From Ottelia alismoides (Eukaryota > Streptophyta > Magnoliopsida > Alismatales > Hydrocharitaceae): a stretch of DNA of 64,000 bases. The stretch is from assembly GCA_037367405.1 (NCBI GenBank), contig JAZKJV010011400.1, positions 8,058,501 to 8,122,500 on the forward strand, written 5' to 3'. A model generated the notes under the pieces. The model saw only the letters and a list, made by a program, of their open reading frames with translations. It did not search any database and was not told the origin of the DNA. The position numbers were made by a program, and so were the translations under genes. Positions 1 through 9,247 of this stretch are shown piece after piece (the stretch's first letter is position 1; each line of letters starts with the position of its first letter).

Positions 1-3000
1 ACAACTGGTCTGCGGCCAGGCCCACGGTTGAATCGGTGAACTCCTTAATCATGCTGACCAGGAACTCCAGGTCGGCCGAGCGAACGGCAGACTGAGTATC
101 CCAGTCGCCATCCTGGCCTGCGGTCAAGGCTTCGTAGCTCTGAACAAATCCGCTGGCGACACCTTCGGCTGTAACTGAGTAGGGTTGGGCTATGAGCGAT
201 TGAAACAGTGTGCGATAGTCATAGCCATCGCCCGGGACGACTTCCTGCGAACCCACAAAGACATCAGTTACGCTGCGCAGAGCGTATTGAACTTCGGCCA
301 TCGCCATCAGACAGGCGTCGAAGGCCAGGACATCGATCGAGGGAACATTGGGTTGGGTTAGCGCGGCCAGCCACTCGCTGACCAGCAAATGGTCATTAGT
401 TACACCATCGGTGTTGTCAAAGTTCGATCCGTAGATGCCAGCGCCATGGTCCCAGCCAATAAGGGCATAGTTCTGAGCCGGAGCATTGGTCGACGCCCAT
501 CGCAGAAAATCAGCCAGCGTATCGGCATCGCCCGTGCTGGCTTCGGGTAACAATTCGAAGCGTGTGGCCACGCTGTCTGGATTGGCATCAGCTTGAATAA
601 ACGCGCGGCCCAAGGTCGTCCAGGCACTCTGATTGCCACCATCGGTTGCATAGCTGGAGTCTTGTGCGCTTTGATCCCAAAGAACGGCGATGTTAACCGA
701 GCCAGGCAAGCTGGCCATGGCCTGTTCCATTTCATTGATATCGGCGAAAGCAAATTGAGCCAGGTCGCTGGCGGTCATGTAAACCATGATGGTCCAGGCA
801 TCCAACTGACCAGTAGACGACTCGTTGGGGGCATCCAGCCGCATACGGTAAACGCTCTGAGCACCGGCCTGGCTGGCGCTGACTTTGACGTAATATCGGC
901 CTGCGCTCAAGCCACCCAGCGAGACACTCTCGGAACCAATACCTGTGTTCGAACTATCGACGACCTGGCCAGCGCCATCGAGCAGTTCTAAGCTCAATCC
1001 GCCGCTGCCCAGCGGATAGTCGATCGTAATGCCATGCGCGGCTGTACCGCTGGCTACAATCTCAAATTGGTAGTAGTCGACATCGCTGGAAGTATTGATC
1101 GTCAAGTTCTGAACTTCCAAACTACCTACCAACTTATCACCCGAGGAACGCAATAGACTGGCGCTGGCCAAGGTGTCGTTCAGTTCGAACCGATCTGGCT
1201 GCAATTCATTGGATACAGGCGTGTGGAAGCTGAGCTGGTAATCTGAATTAATGGCACCAGCGTATCCATAGACTTGCAGGAAGTATTCACCCGCAGGCAA
1301 CGCATTGAGCGAGATGAACTCCGAGTCGCTGGCCGATTCTGAACTGGCAACCTGTTCGCCTGCGGCATTGTAGAGTTTAACATCGATGTCACCTTCGGCG
1401 TGCCTGAAGCTCAGATCAATATGATGAGCCATATTGCCGGTACCCGCAGTCACGAAACGGTACCAGTCTTCATCGCCAGCGGCATCGATCGATAACTGGG
1501 TAAACTCCTGGCTGCCAACGGCCCGCAGATCGGTAGCGGTCAGGCGCGTATCATTCTCTTCAAATCGATCCGCGTTCGAATCGAGGTGTGGCGTTCGGAA
1601 AGTAAGGCGATAGTCAGGATTGGTCGCGTCCCAGAATCCATATACTGCCAGACCATAGGTTCCCGCTGGTAAGCCGGCCAATGAAATCACCTCTCGATCG
1701 CTTACTCCCGCAGACCTGCTAATGATCTCTCCATCAGTCGTTGCCAGGGCAATATCCACGTCGCCCAACAGGTGAAGAAAGTCAGCTTGGATGCTGTGCT
1801 GGGCACGGCCTTCACCCACTATCTCGAACTTGAACAAGTCGATGTCACCGGGCCGGTTGAGCGACAGATCCGTTAGTGTCAGCTCGCCAGTGATCGTTCG
1901 CAAATCGGTGGCCGTCGTCCGCTCGTCGTTGGGCTCGTATGCGTCGGCGGGAATGCTCGAGTCCGGTGCTTGGATGCTCAAGCTGTATCGCGGATTGGTG
2001 GAGTCTCGGAAGCCGTGCACCTTCAAATAATAGACGCCCACATCCAAACCGTTCAAGGAAACCAGCTCGGTATCGCCGGTGGAAGAGGCTTGCTGCAGCA
2101 AATTGCCTAGTTCGTCGTATAACTCCAAATCGATGTCGCCTTGCGAGCCATTGAAGACCAGGCCTGCAAAGTTTGCAGTTGTGCTGAAACCAACAGTTTC
2201 GAACCGGAACCAATCGACATCTTGGCTACTATGAATCGATAGATTCTCGATTTCAAAAGCACCGTCAATGGTTCTCAAGTTTGTCGCGGTTGCCAGTGTT
2301 TCATTGGACTCCCAAGAATCGGGAGCGATGTCCACAGTTGGCAAATTCACCAATAGCGAATAGGTCGGTGCAGGGATGGATGAATAACTATACACGCGCA
2401 AGTAATAGTCACCCGCCTCCAATCCAGCCAGGCCGATCAACTCCTGATCGCTGATGCTTCTTGAACTGCGTAGCAATTCACCGCTGCTGGAATAAAGTTC
2501 GATATCCACATCGGAAGTAGCGTGAACAAACTGCACCAGCAGGCTGTGGTCGGTCTTGGCACTGGCTGGCAGGTTAACCCGGTACCAATCCTGATCCGAC
2601 GCCGTGTGTAGCGATAGATCGGTAAACAGTCCGAGTCCTTGCTGAGTGGCTAGCATGGCGGCCTGCTCGCGCAAATTGTTGGGCTCGTATCGGTCGGCAG
2701 CAATCGATTCTTGGGGGGCCTTGATCAGCAAGTCGTAGCCTGGATTGGTTGCACCCGAAAAGCCATAGACTTCCAGCAGAAAAGTGCCAGCCGCCAGGCC
2801 CTTCAAGCTGATCTGTTCCGAGTCATGCACCGACGAACTGCTACCGACCAGTCTGCCGGCGGTATCCCACAGACGCATATCAACATCACCCCGGGAATGG
2901 GTAAAGCGGACCGTCACGTGATCTTCCGCGCCACCGACAGCCGCTGTATTAAATCGATAGAAGTCGCGATCATCGCTGGCATGAATGGTCAGCTGACTAT

Positions 3001-4474
3001 ACTGCGATAGACCTTCCAGGGTCTCGAGGTCCGTAGCCGACGTGGCCGTGTTATTGGCTTCGTATCGATCCGCGGATATGGTCTCAATCGGGGCTTGAAT
3101 CGTCAGGTCGAAACTGTTGGTAGCTGATTGGTAACCGTAAACGCGTAGGTAATAGGTGCCGGCCGGCAAATCTGCCAGCGACACTTGTTCGAAGTTGTTG
3201 CTGCTGGTGGAACTGGCGAGAATCGTGTGCTCGGCATTGTGAAGTTCGAAATCCAAGTCGCCTAGCGCATGATTGAATTCAATCACCGCTCGACTATCCG
3301 ACTGGCCAACTGCAGTGGTGGTGAACTTGTACAACAGTTCTTCGCCACTGGTGGTGATTGCCTGGTTGGCTCGCTGGAAGCGACCACTGATCGTGCCCAA
3401 GTCGATCGCTGGATCGCTACCACTGGCGACCGTCAGTTCCAAAGCCTGAAAATCGACGTATGCAGCCGGCACCACATCTTGAGGAAATACGAGAATATCA
3501 TCCATGGGACTGTTTGGTCCCGGGGAAGTCACCAGCACTGTCGTCCCGGCGGCTAGCGCACGAAAGTGGAATCCATAGAACGGCGTTAGGGCGCCAGGTT
3601 GCGCTGGGAAACCAAGCCCAATCGTGGCACCAGCGCTGGTAATCACCGAAGGACTCTCCGATTCGACATTCCCACTGGGAAGCAGGCCGTCGGGATAGAA
3701 ACTGATCGCCGAGTATCGAAAGGCCATCGGGTTCAAGACATCTGCCGGCAAGTAATCGTCGGTGATCGAACCTGTTACCTCGCCAGAGGCTGCCGTCAGT
3801 CCGCTGAAGTCACTGCTCAACTGCGGAGCATCGGTACCGAGGTACTCGCCACGAAGATTAATGATAAACCGCGGCGTGGTAGCTCCGACCTCTACAAAAA
3901 CTCCCACTGATTCAGCACCCAAGGTCTCGTTCAGTGCATTCTGAATCCTGGAGGCCAGTTGCCGTAGCTGGCCATAGCTGCTGTCGAAAGCACTGGGCAA
4001 CTGAATCGTAGTCAGAGTTGATCCCAGGCCAAGCTGGAAACTACCGCCGGTCACGTTGCTGCTCAGTTCCAGCAACTGGGACTCGCCAGCGAGCAGTTGC
4101 AAGTTTTCACTTGGCCCGATGGTGATGTTATTAAAAACTGCGAACACACCCTGCGGAAAGCTGCGCAGGTCTTGAGCCGATACTATTAATTGGAAAGCCT
4201 GGCCAAGCTGAATCTGCTGACTGTCCAAATCGCTGCCGTCCACGTTCCGGACACTCATACTGACCGATACGATTGTGCCCTCTCCTTCGGCCATTAACGG
4301 GGCGGGCTGAAAGCCATCGTCATACTCGGCCAATGGCAAGGATGGCCAAGGGGTCGCAATCATCAAGCGTCGCTCTTCCAACGATTCGAGCATCGCCCGT
4401 CGCACGTGATTCACAGATCGCACAGGAGACTTCCGCGCACGGATTCGGTCAGAAAAGCGACTAAAGATCTTCAT
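1..4474 (-). CDS. Giant secreted clostripain-family (C11) cysteine peptidase with PPC-like modules, partial
   Basis: The frame is open from the ATG at 4474 to the left edge, so about 1,490 N-terminal residues are present and the C-terminus is missing. Residues 32-38 read LEERRLM, the motif near the start of many large planctomycete exported proteins. Residues about 40-350 form a beta-rich region without a family I can name. Residues about 352-1225 hold seven copies of a roughly 124-residue module, each with a DxDWYRF-like strand, a GDIDLELYD-like segment and an AGTYYLRVYG-like strand, typical of bacterial pre-peptidase C-terminal (PPC) domains. From residue 1227 a C11 domain begins (WTIMVYMTASDL, then DINEME). 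The expected catalytic His (GWDHG, H1343) and Cys (DACLM, C1388) are both present. Clostripain-type peptidases cleave after basic residues; the substrate here is unknown. No convincing ribosome-binding site precedes the ATG. The family call is firm, the start less so. Confidence 0.85.
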   Translation of the reverse strand, partial: MKIFSRFSDRIRARKSPVRSVNHVRRAMLESLEERRLMIATPWPSLPLAEYDDGFQPAPLMAEGEGTIVSVSMSVRNVDGSDLDSQQIQLGQAFQLIVSAQDLRSFPQGVFAVFNNITIGPSENLQLLAGESQLLELSSNVTGGSFQLGLGSTLTTIQLPSAFDSSYGQLRQLASRIQNALNETLGAESVGVFVEVGATTPRFIINLRGEYLGTDAPQLSSDFSGLTAASGEVTGSITDDYLPADVLNPMAFRYSAISFYPDGLLPSGNVESESPSVITSAGATIGLGFPAQPGALTPFYGFHFRALAAGTTVLVTSPGPNSPMDDILVFPQDVVPAAYVDFQALELTVASGSDPAIDLGTISGRFQRANQAITTSGEELLYKFTTTAVGQSDSRAVIEFNHALGDLDFELHNAEHTILASSTSSNNFEQVSLADLPAGTYYLRVYGYQSATNSFDLTIQAPIETISADRYEANNTATSATDLETLEGLSQYSQLTIHASDDRDFYRFNTAAVGGAEDHVTVRFTHSRGDVDMRLWDTAGRLVGSSSSVHDSEQISLKGLAAGTFLLEVYGFSGATNPGYDLLIKAPQESIAADRYEPNNLREQAAMLATQQGLGLFTDLSLHTASDQDWYRVNLPASAKTDHSLLVQFVHATSDVDIELYSSSGELLRSSRSISDQELIGLAGLEAGDYYLRVYSYSSIPAPTYSLLVNLPTVDIAPDSWESNETLATATNLRTIDGAFEIENLSIHSSQDVDWFRFETVGFSTTANFAGLVFNGSQGDIDLELYDELGNLLQQASSTGDTELVSLNGLDVGVYYLKVHGFRDSTNPRYSLSIQAPDSSIPADAYEPNDERTTATDLRTITGELTLTDLSLNRPGDIDLFKFEIVGEGRAQHSIQADFLHLLGDVDIALATTDGEIISRSAGVSDREVISLAGLPAGTYGLAVYGFWDATNPDYRLTFRTPHLDSNADRFEENDTRLTATDLRAVGSQEFTQLSIDAAGDEDWYRFVTAGTGNMAHHIDLSFRHAEGDIDVKLYNAAGEQVASSESASDSEFISLNALPAGEYFLQVYGYAGAINSDYQLSFHTPVSNELQPDRFELNDTLASASLLRSSGDKLVGSLEVQNLTINTSSDVDYYQFEIVASGTAAHGITIDYPLGSGGLSLELLDGAGQVVDSSNTGIGSESVSLGGLSAGRYYVKVSASQAGAQSVYRMRLDAPNESSTGQLDAWTIMVYMTASDLAQFAFADINEMEQAMASLPGSVNIAVLWDQSAQDSSYATDGGNQSAWTTLGRAFIQADANPDSVATRFELLPEASTGDADTLADFLRWASTNAPAQNYALIGWDHGAGIYGSNFDNTDGVTNDHLLVSEWLAALTQPNVPSIDVLAFDACLMAMAEVQYALRSVTDVFVGSQEVVPGDGYDYRTLFQSLIAQPYSVTAEGVASGFVQSYEALTAGQDGDWDTQSAVRSADLEFLVSMIKEFTDSTVGLAADQL

Positions 4475-4986
4475 GTTTTTTGGCAAATCATTGAGGGAAA
4501 TAAGACCGCGCCCAAAGACACTCGGCGGCTATCTTAACCCATATCCTCCAGTTTTTGGAGACGGAAAAAATCCCCATCGTAGACTGGTAGATTGGGCTCT
4601 CAGCCCGATCCTCACACCTGCCTCAACGCCTCAACTTCACTAAAGGCAGATGTAACGGGCTGGACTTATATGTTGAAAGATCCGGACTTTTGTGACTTGG
4701 GTGACCCTGGCAACCAAAAAGAAACACCAGCCACCGCCGTAAGTTGGGCTCTCAACCGCTCTGCGCACCTCCTTCATCGCCCTAGATTCGCTCGATATAC
4801 AATTCGTTAGCTTCAGTTGGTGCGAAGCCTTAATGCCAATGAATCTTTTGCGGCGGGCAGAACGAAGGCTCAGCAGGAGCTTCGCCCTCCCTTGGCCTGG
4901 AAGCCGCTGGGGACCCAAGTGGTGGAACATGTTAACAGTCCCAGCCACCGTCTGACAGCCAGACAAGTAGCGTCGGGAATTTGCGG
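4475..4986. other. Intergenic region with a dispersed-repeat copy
   Basis: I see no credible gene in these 510 bases. Positions 4827-4900 carry a sequence (gccttaatgccaatgaatct, then a cgaaggctc-like stretch) that returns at 35525-35590 and, partly, at 63113-63165, so it belongs to a dispersed repeat family. The part nearest 4474 should contain the promoter of the leftward C11 peptidase gene, but no clear -35/-10 pair stands out. Confidence 0.5.
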
Positions 4987-5946
4987 TTATTCGGGCCAGG
5001 AGATATCCAGAGCAGCGATTGCGTTGCCATCCCAGGTCCGCCGCGCCGCCGCACCAAAGAACAACCGAGTCGTCTGACTGTCACTGTAGAGGAAGGGAGT
5101 CACCTGTCCATAAGCATCCAGAGGTGTCTGGCTGATCGCTTGCAACATGCCTTTCGCTTGCCATTGCAAGCCATCGGGACTACTGGCCCAGAGGGTACCA
5201 CTGCCCGATTCAAAGACCATGACGTATTGATTCTGGCCATGTGCTACGTGCGCTGCGCCAGCGCCCAGGTAGCACACAGGTTCAGCGCGCCGTTGCCAGG
5301 TAAGGCCATCGCGCGACTCAGCATACCCCATCGCACGACCTTGCTCGCTGACGGTTTTATTGAGCGCTGGTCCATTCTTGACCGCTTCGCTGGTTGGCTG
5401 GCCGTCATACCACATGCGGAACAGACCAGCCTCATACAAGACCGAAGGACGGCCGACCTTGCTGGAATCCCAAGCATCCACTGCGCCACGTCCCAGCACA
5501 ACCCCATGCAACTGCCAAACGAGTCCGTCGCTGGAACTGGCCGCTGCGATCTGGTCATTGATATCAACATCAGCCACCGTGTAGAACATCCACCACTGCT
5601 GGCCCACTTTCACAACGCTGGGATCGTTGACATGATTGTTGCGACCATTATCAATGACGACGCCGCGCTTAGTCCATGACTTTCCGTCTTTTGACTCAGC
5701 CAGATGAATGCGGTCATGGCCGTCGCGACCTTGGCCACCGTACCACATCAGCCAACGATCGCCATCCCGATGTACATCGGGTGCATACACATTTCCCTGT
5801 CGATGCGGCGCCAGCTCGGTCTCGGCCTCACCGCGGATAACTAACTGCGGCGCCTTAGCATCGTCCGCGTGCACCAGAGCCAGGGGCATTAGGATCAGGC
5901 CGAGTTGCCAGCCACTGGTGATAGTTACCCAGTTCAAAACACTCAT
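4987..5946 (-). CDS. Secreted five-bladed beta-propeller, GH43/GH32-like
   Basis: Protein of 319 residues from the ATG at 5946. An AAGGA ribosome-binding site lies about 13 bases upstream, and an upstream in-frame start at 6030 would only add a non-signal leader. The N-terminus is a signal peptide ending near VHADDAKA. The mature part shows repeated propeller-blade motifs: RWLMWYGGQG, SKDGKSW, HVNDPSVVK, WWMFYT, SSDGLVW, VGRPSVLYEAGLFRMWYDG, ESRDGLTW. This pattern is shared by glycoside hydrolases of the GH43/GH32/GH62 five-bladed fold and by related inverting sugar phosphorylases. The acidic residues cannot be assigned with certainty, so the substrate is unknown. The gene starts 90 bases after the stop of the upstream secreted protein on the same strand and is probably co-transcribed with it. 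Confidence 0.75.
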   Translation of the reverse strand: MSVLNWVTITSGWQLGLILMPLALVHADDAKAPQLVIRGEAETELAPHRQGNVYAPDVHRDGDRWLMWYGGQGRDGHDRIHLAESKDGKSWTKRGVVIDNGRNNHVNDPSVVKVGQQWWMFYTVADVDINDQIAAASSSDGLVWQLHGVVLGRGAVDAWDSSKVGRPSVLYEAGLFRMWYDGQPTSEAVKNGPALNKTVSEQGRAMGYAESRDGLTWQRRAEPVCYLGAGAAHVAHGQNQYVMVFESGSGTLWASSPDGLQWQAKGMLQAISQTPLDAYGQVTPFLYSDSQTTRLFFGAAARRTWDGNAIAALDISWPE

Positions 5947-6035
5947 CAAGAAATCCTTGGTCGGGAGCATAAAGCCATCAGGTTGGGGGCAGGTCGATTT
6001 TTGTACACACACCAATACGTGCCGAAACATCTTTG

Positions 6036-7673
6036 TTATTGGTGACTCTTGACTGCTTCGGCAAACGCTTCGAGATGGGAATAGTTACTGGTCCACGTCG
6101 TGTACATGACACCTTCGACGCCTTTGATCTCATGCTCTTTTATCACGTCAAGCCAGCTCTTAATTTGTTCCGGCGGCTCATCATAATAGCCCGCGATAAT
6201 CTGACGATGGCCCAGGCGCTCAAAGTGCGTCAAGCTTTCGCGCATCTTACCAGAGTTCCAGTTCATTACCCAAACTTCTCTTGGAAGAGTGGCGGCTACT
6301 AGCGACCCATTGACCAGGTAATACCGGGCTACGGCATTGTGATGGGGATCGAACATATCGCTCCAGGTCAGCACTCTGGCCCCAGGGTGGGTTTGCACGA
6401 TGGCGGCGTAACACGCCTGAGCATTGTGCGTAAGCAGTTCTCCAGGCGTGGCGTCTTGGGCTACGCCGGTAAGCTGGTGGGGCGTCCAGCCCATCACGCG
6501 ATACTCATCGTGCGACATCATATATATCCCGCTGGGAATCAGTTTAGCCACTGAGGCCGCCTGATCCTTCAGCAGTTGCTCAAACTCAGGGTCGCCGATT
6601 GCACCACACACCTGACCGGCATTGATGATGTGAGTGTGGAAGTACGAAACCTTGAGCTGGCTGCCGTTGGGTAGCGGACGCTTGAGAATAATCGGCGGCG
6701 GCTCATGCCATGGCTCAAACTCACCGGCATAAGGCACAACACCCAGTTGCGGATCACGCCAGGGCTGATAGTCCACTCCTTCTTTCAGCTCGACGAGTTC
6801 CGCACCGCTCAACCATTCAACTCGCACCGGCGCGGTCTTACGGCGCACCAGGTTAACAGCGCCCGTTGACTCCAACCTGACATCGCGTAACCAGAGCTTA
6901 CCAGTCCGTGCGCCCCAGACTCCGATATAGAAATTCAATGACTCGTTATCCAGCGAGTTGAACGTCACATGATGTTGCGTCCAGTCCTGGCTGGGTTTGA
7001 CATTCAGAAATGTGTAACACAGGTTGTCGCCCTGACTGTTGAGGACCTTGATTTCAACTTGGGGTTCAAACTCTTCGGTCTTGATCCACACCGAGGCATG
7101 GTACTGCTGAAACTTCTTCGTCCTGATCTGCTTCATGGCTCTGGCGTTGGCATCCAAGGGCGCCGTGGCCACAACACCCTTTTCCATGGCCACCAGCGTA
7201 TCGTCCATGAATCCCCACTGTTTCCGCTGCTCCAGGGGAGGCAAAGCCACATTCGGATCCGGGATATGAGTCGCCTGCTGATTGCTCACACGGTAGAGCA
7301 CCTGGCGCACTGGCAAGGCTTCCGCCAGATTGGGATTGAGTGACAGAAGATCGTTGGAGTAACCCACCGGGCAGCATGCGGGTACCAAGACCAGTTTCAA
7401 AGCGTCGGCTTTAGCTTTCAGTGCTTCGATATGCTGGAAGTAACGTTTGCCCATTTGGTTCAGCCGCGAGAACTTCGAATCGGCCACCAGCACATGCGTA
7501 TACCCGGCTTTCGCGGCTCGCTCCATCACCCCATGGACTCGTTGGCATTCGGATTCCACCAGGAAGTTCGCCGGGCAATAAACCCAGAGCTCTGGCGGCG
7601 CCGCCAGGCAAGCGGCCAGTTGCAGCCAGCAGCACACCAGCGCGCTGCCAAAGATCGTTCGAAGTTTTCTCAT
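6036..7673 (-). CDS. Secreted TIM-barrel glycosidase-like protein (GH20-like)
   Basis: 545 residues from the ATG at 7673; the in-frame ATG at 7688 lies inside a repeat end and is less likely. The signal peptide runs from MRKLRTIFGSALVC to about ACLAAPP. Residues about 30-130 and 330-540 look like halves of a (beta/alpha)8 barrel (THVLVADSKF, LVLVPACCPVGYS, GIYMMSHDEYRVMGW, ARVLTWSDMFDPH, WVMNWNSG, IIAGYYDEP, GVMYTTWTSNY). Between them lies a carbohydrate-binding-like jelly roll (ASVWIKTEEFEPQVEIK to LWLRDVRLES). The HDE triplet and the tryptophan/aspartate-lined strands resemble GH20-type hexosaminidase architecture. I cannot confirm the catalytic pair, so GH20-like is an inference. The next gene downstream is the secreted beta-propeller, which suggests a two-gene glycan-processing unit. 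Confidence 0.7.
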   Translation of the reverse strand: MRKLRTIFGSALVCCWLQLAACLAAPPELWVYCPANFLVESECQRVHGVMERAAKAGYTHVLVADSKFSRLNQMGKRYFQHIEALKAKADALKLVLVPACCPVGYSNDLLSLNPNLAEALPVRQVLYRVSNQQATHIPDPNVALPPLEQRKQWGFMDDTLVAMEKGVVATAPLDANARAMKQIRTKKFQQYHASVWIKTEEFEPQVEIKVLNSQGDNLCYTFLNVKPSQDWTQHHVTFNSLDNESLNFYIGVWGARTGKLWLRDVRLESTGAVNLVRRKTAPVRVEWLSGAELVELKEGVDYQPWRDPQLGVVPYAGEFEPWHEPPPIILKRPLPNGSQLKVSYFHTHIINAGQVCGAIGDPEFEQLLKDQAASVAKLIPSGIYMMSHDEYRVMGWTPHQLTGVAQDATPGELLTHNAQACYAAIVQTHPGARVLTWSDMFDPHHNAVARYYLVNGSLVAATLPREVWVMNWNSGKMRESLTHFERLGHRQIIAGYYDEPPEQIKSWLDVIKEHEIKGVEGVMYTTWTSNYSHLEAFAEAVKSHQ

Positions 7674-7682
7674 GCTTATTTG

Positions 7683-7825
7683 CGCCATACTTGGCTAGTC
7701 GAGTGGCCACCGTCTCCAGAGGGTGGACGCGCACGTTAACGTCCCCCGCAGCTTGGCAGCGGTGGCGACGAAACCTGGTGTCGACAAAAATGCCCAGTGT
7801 ACCACGTGGCGTTGTCCAGTCATCG
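7683..7825. repeat. Diverged copy of the family-1 MITE-like inverted repeat
   Basis: The left end (gcgccatacttggctag) and right end (ccacgtggcgttgtccagtc) are diverged forms of the ends of the copies at 12747-12888 and 42740-42882. The interior has the shared core, a CCACCGTCT-type stretch around gttaac and a GGTGGCGACG-type return arm. It sits immediately upstream of the leftward glycosidase-like gene. The rest of 7826-8020 shows nothing recognisable. Confidence 0.6.
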
Positions 7826-8038
7826 TCTCACCAACAACAGGGTCAGGCCTGCAGTGCTCTTGTTTGTGGCGGAGTGAAAAGCGACCTGCCTCCTTGATAC
7901 CACGAAGCGTGACGGGACAAGCCGCGCGGAAACAGGCTCAGCCTCAATCTGCCCCTGCTATTGATCGCATGCCATTGGCTTTATGATAAAATGCCGAAGG
8001 TGTCAGGGACTAGGAATTTACGGAGCACGACATTACCC

Positions 8039-8212
8039 ATGGATAACCAGACATACGACTCCCATTTGGATCAAGGCGAGCAGCAGTCGGAATCGAATTG
8101 CCGACCAGCATGCCCCGTTTGCGGCGGAGCACTGATCGAGATCCGCGCTAAATTGCAGTGTTCCCAGTGCCACCGCATTTGCGAAACCTGCTGCGAAGGC
8201 GGCCTCGTTTAA
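8039..8212 (+). CDS. Small zinc-ribbon protein
   Basis: 57 residues from the ATG at 8039, preceded by a CGGAG ribosome-binding site about 14 bases upstream. The acidic, polar N-terminal half (DNQTYDSHLDQGEQQSES) is followed by CPVCGG and then CSQCHRICETCC, enough cysteines for one or two zinc sites. Small proteins of this type are common in planctomycetes and have no assigned function. The last two residues (Leu-Val) and the TAA stop are formed by the first bases of the REP cluster beginning at 8204, so the natural C-terminus may have differed slightly. Confidence 0.65.
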   Translation: MDNQTYDSHLDQGEQQSESNCRPACPVCGGALIEIRAKLQCSQCHRICETCCEGGLV

Positions 8213-8455
8213 CAGTCAGCCGAAGGCGTACCTGACTCAGCAGTCAGCCGAAGGCGTACCTGACTCAGCAGTCAGCCGAAGGCGTACCTGACTCAGCAGT
8301 CAGCCGAAGGCGTACCTGACTCAGCAGTCAGCCGAAGGCGTACTTTATTGGTTGTTACTCGGATTGAGTATACCAAGCTGCCCAGTACGCTAGATATACC
8401 CGGTACGCCTGCGGCTGACTGTCCACTGTACGCCTGCGGCTGACTGTTAAACGAG
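8204..8455. repeat. Left REP cluster with 28-bp tandem array
   Basis: From 8213 a 28-base unit (cagtcagccgaaggcgtacc plus tgactcag) repeats four times exactly (8213, 8241, 8269, 8297) and ends with a partial fifth copy at 8325-8343. After a short spacer the same sequence returns inverted at 8401-8421 and 8428-8455. The cluster can therefore fold into a long stem, like a bacterial interspersed mosaic element. Confidence 0.9.
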
Positions 8456-9079
8456 TTAGTGATAGGTGATCCAGGCAGTGTCGAGGCCGGCGTAGGGCGT
8501 GAGCCACTGCCAGTTTTGTCTGGGCTTGCCTTCTTTGATTGGATTGTCGATGACGTAGCCGATCGCATTCTCGATGGCTTCATCACTATCAAGGAACGCT
8601 TTCCACTGATGTCGAGCCCACATGCCGGGAGGTCGCTGGCCTGGCTCGGCATATTGCCGTAGTGGATGAAGATCGTCGGCAATCAATTGGCGAGTGGCAG
8701 CCCCCTTCAGCAAGTTCGCAATTTGCTCAGCCTTGTAGCGATGCCGAGCGACTACCAGATGCGTGTGTTCGGGAAGAATAGAACAGGCCCAAATCGCATA
8801 GCCGCTTTTAGTCGCCTGATCCCTGAAACCATTTGCGATCGACAACGCCTGGTTACCAGTCAGAGTCACCGCTGGATAGTTCAAAGCCTGTTGAGCGGCC
8901 TCACGAAGCGCCAGTTCCTCAGCGGATAACATCGCCAAAGTGCGTTTCTCCAGATGCCGAGTCGTCTGACCAAACCTCGCGATTTCCCAACTAGCGACAA
9001 ACTCAGACCAAGACCCACGCGGATCATTCGGCAGCCAGAACCCGTAATGCGGTAGAATCAAGTGGTAACCATGAACCAT
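8456..9079 (-). CDS. REP-associated tyrosine transposase (RAYT, IS200/IS605-like Y1 HUH)
   Basis: 207 residues from the ATG at 9079. The HUH motif is visible as PEHTHLVV near residue 104, and the probable catalytic tyrosine is in the helix IGYVIDNPIKEGKPRQNW. Both are hallmarks of Y1 transposases related to IS200/IS605 TnpA. The protein is expected to nick and rejoin single-stranded REP hairpins. The stop codon directly abuts the left REP cluster. The GAGG that serves as ribosome-binding site is formed at the junction with the right cluster. The frame is intact, so the enzyme may still be active. Confidence 0.88.
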   Translation of the reverse strand: MVHGYHLILPHYGFWLPNDPRGSWSEFVASWEIARFGQTTRHLEKRTLAMLSAEELALREAAQQALNYPAVTLTGNQALSIANGFRDQATKSGYAIWACSILPEHTHLVVARHRYKAEQIANLLKGAATRQLIADDLHPLRQYAEPGQRPPGMWARHQWKAFLDSDEAIENAIGYVIDNPIKEGKPRQNWQWLTPYAGLDTAWITYH

Positions 9080-9088
9080 CTTGCATAC

Positions 9089-9247
9089 CTCGTTTAACAG
9101 TCAGCCGAAGGCGTACCTGATCTGGCAGTCAGCCGAAGGCGTACCGCGTTTACTGCGTATCAGTGTACCATGCAGGCCAATACCGGTGTACGCCTGTACG
9201 CCCGTGACCCTGTACCTCGGTACGCCTGCGGCTGACTGTTAAACGAG
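9089..9247. repeat. Right REP cluster
   Basis: The first REP copy at 9089-9117 is followed by a second direct copy at 9126-9145, a spacer, and inverted copies around 9187-9200 and at 9219-9247. The outer boundary at 9247/9248 is sharp: the next base begins recognisable M28 peptidase coding sequence on the minus strand. Confidence 0.85.

Larger units (their letters stand above)
8204..9247. mobile_element. REP/RAYT element: transposase gene between two palindromic repeat clusters
   Basis: Both outer ends of the two clusters carry the same 28-base sequence in inverted orientation (starts ctcgtttaacagtcagccga, reverse complement ends tgactgttaaacgag). The four copies are at 8204-8231, 8428-8455, 9089-9116 and 9220-9247. 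The tyrosine transposase gene at 8456-9079 lies exactly between the clusters. This is the arrangement of REP sequences with their RAYT (REP-associated tyrosine transposase). The right end cuts an M28 peptidase gene and the left end supplies the stop codon of a zinc-ribbon gene, so the element was inserted or rearranged here. Confidence 0.85.

Noticed and set aside
4981..5679. 232-codon plus-strand frame opposite the beta-propeller gene
   Set aside because: It is the antisense shadow of a gene with a signal peptide and clear blade motifs; its own sequence shows no family features.
7421..7897. 158-codon plus-strand frame across the start of the glycosidase-like gene
   Set aside because: It crosses the repeat at 7683-7825 and the signal-peptide region of the opposite gene; composition is Ser/Pro/Arg-rich shadow sequence.
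8213..8343. Possible CRISPR array
   Set aside because: The 28-base units follow each other without spacers and the same sequence occurs in inverted orientation around a RAYT gene, so it is a REP cluster.
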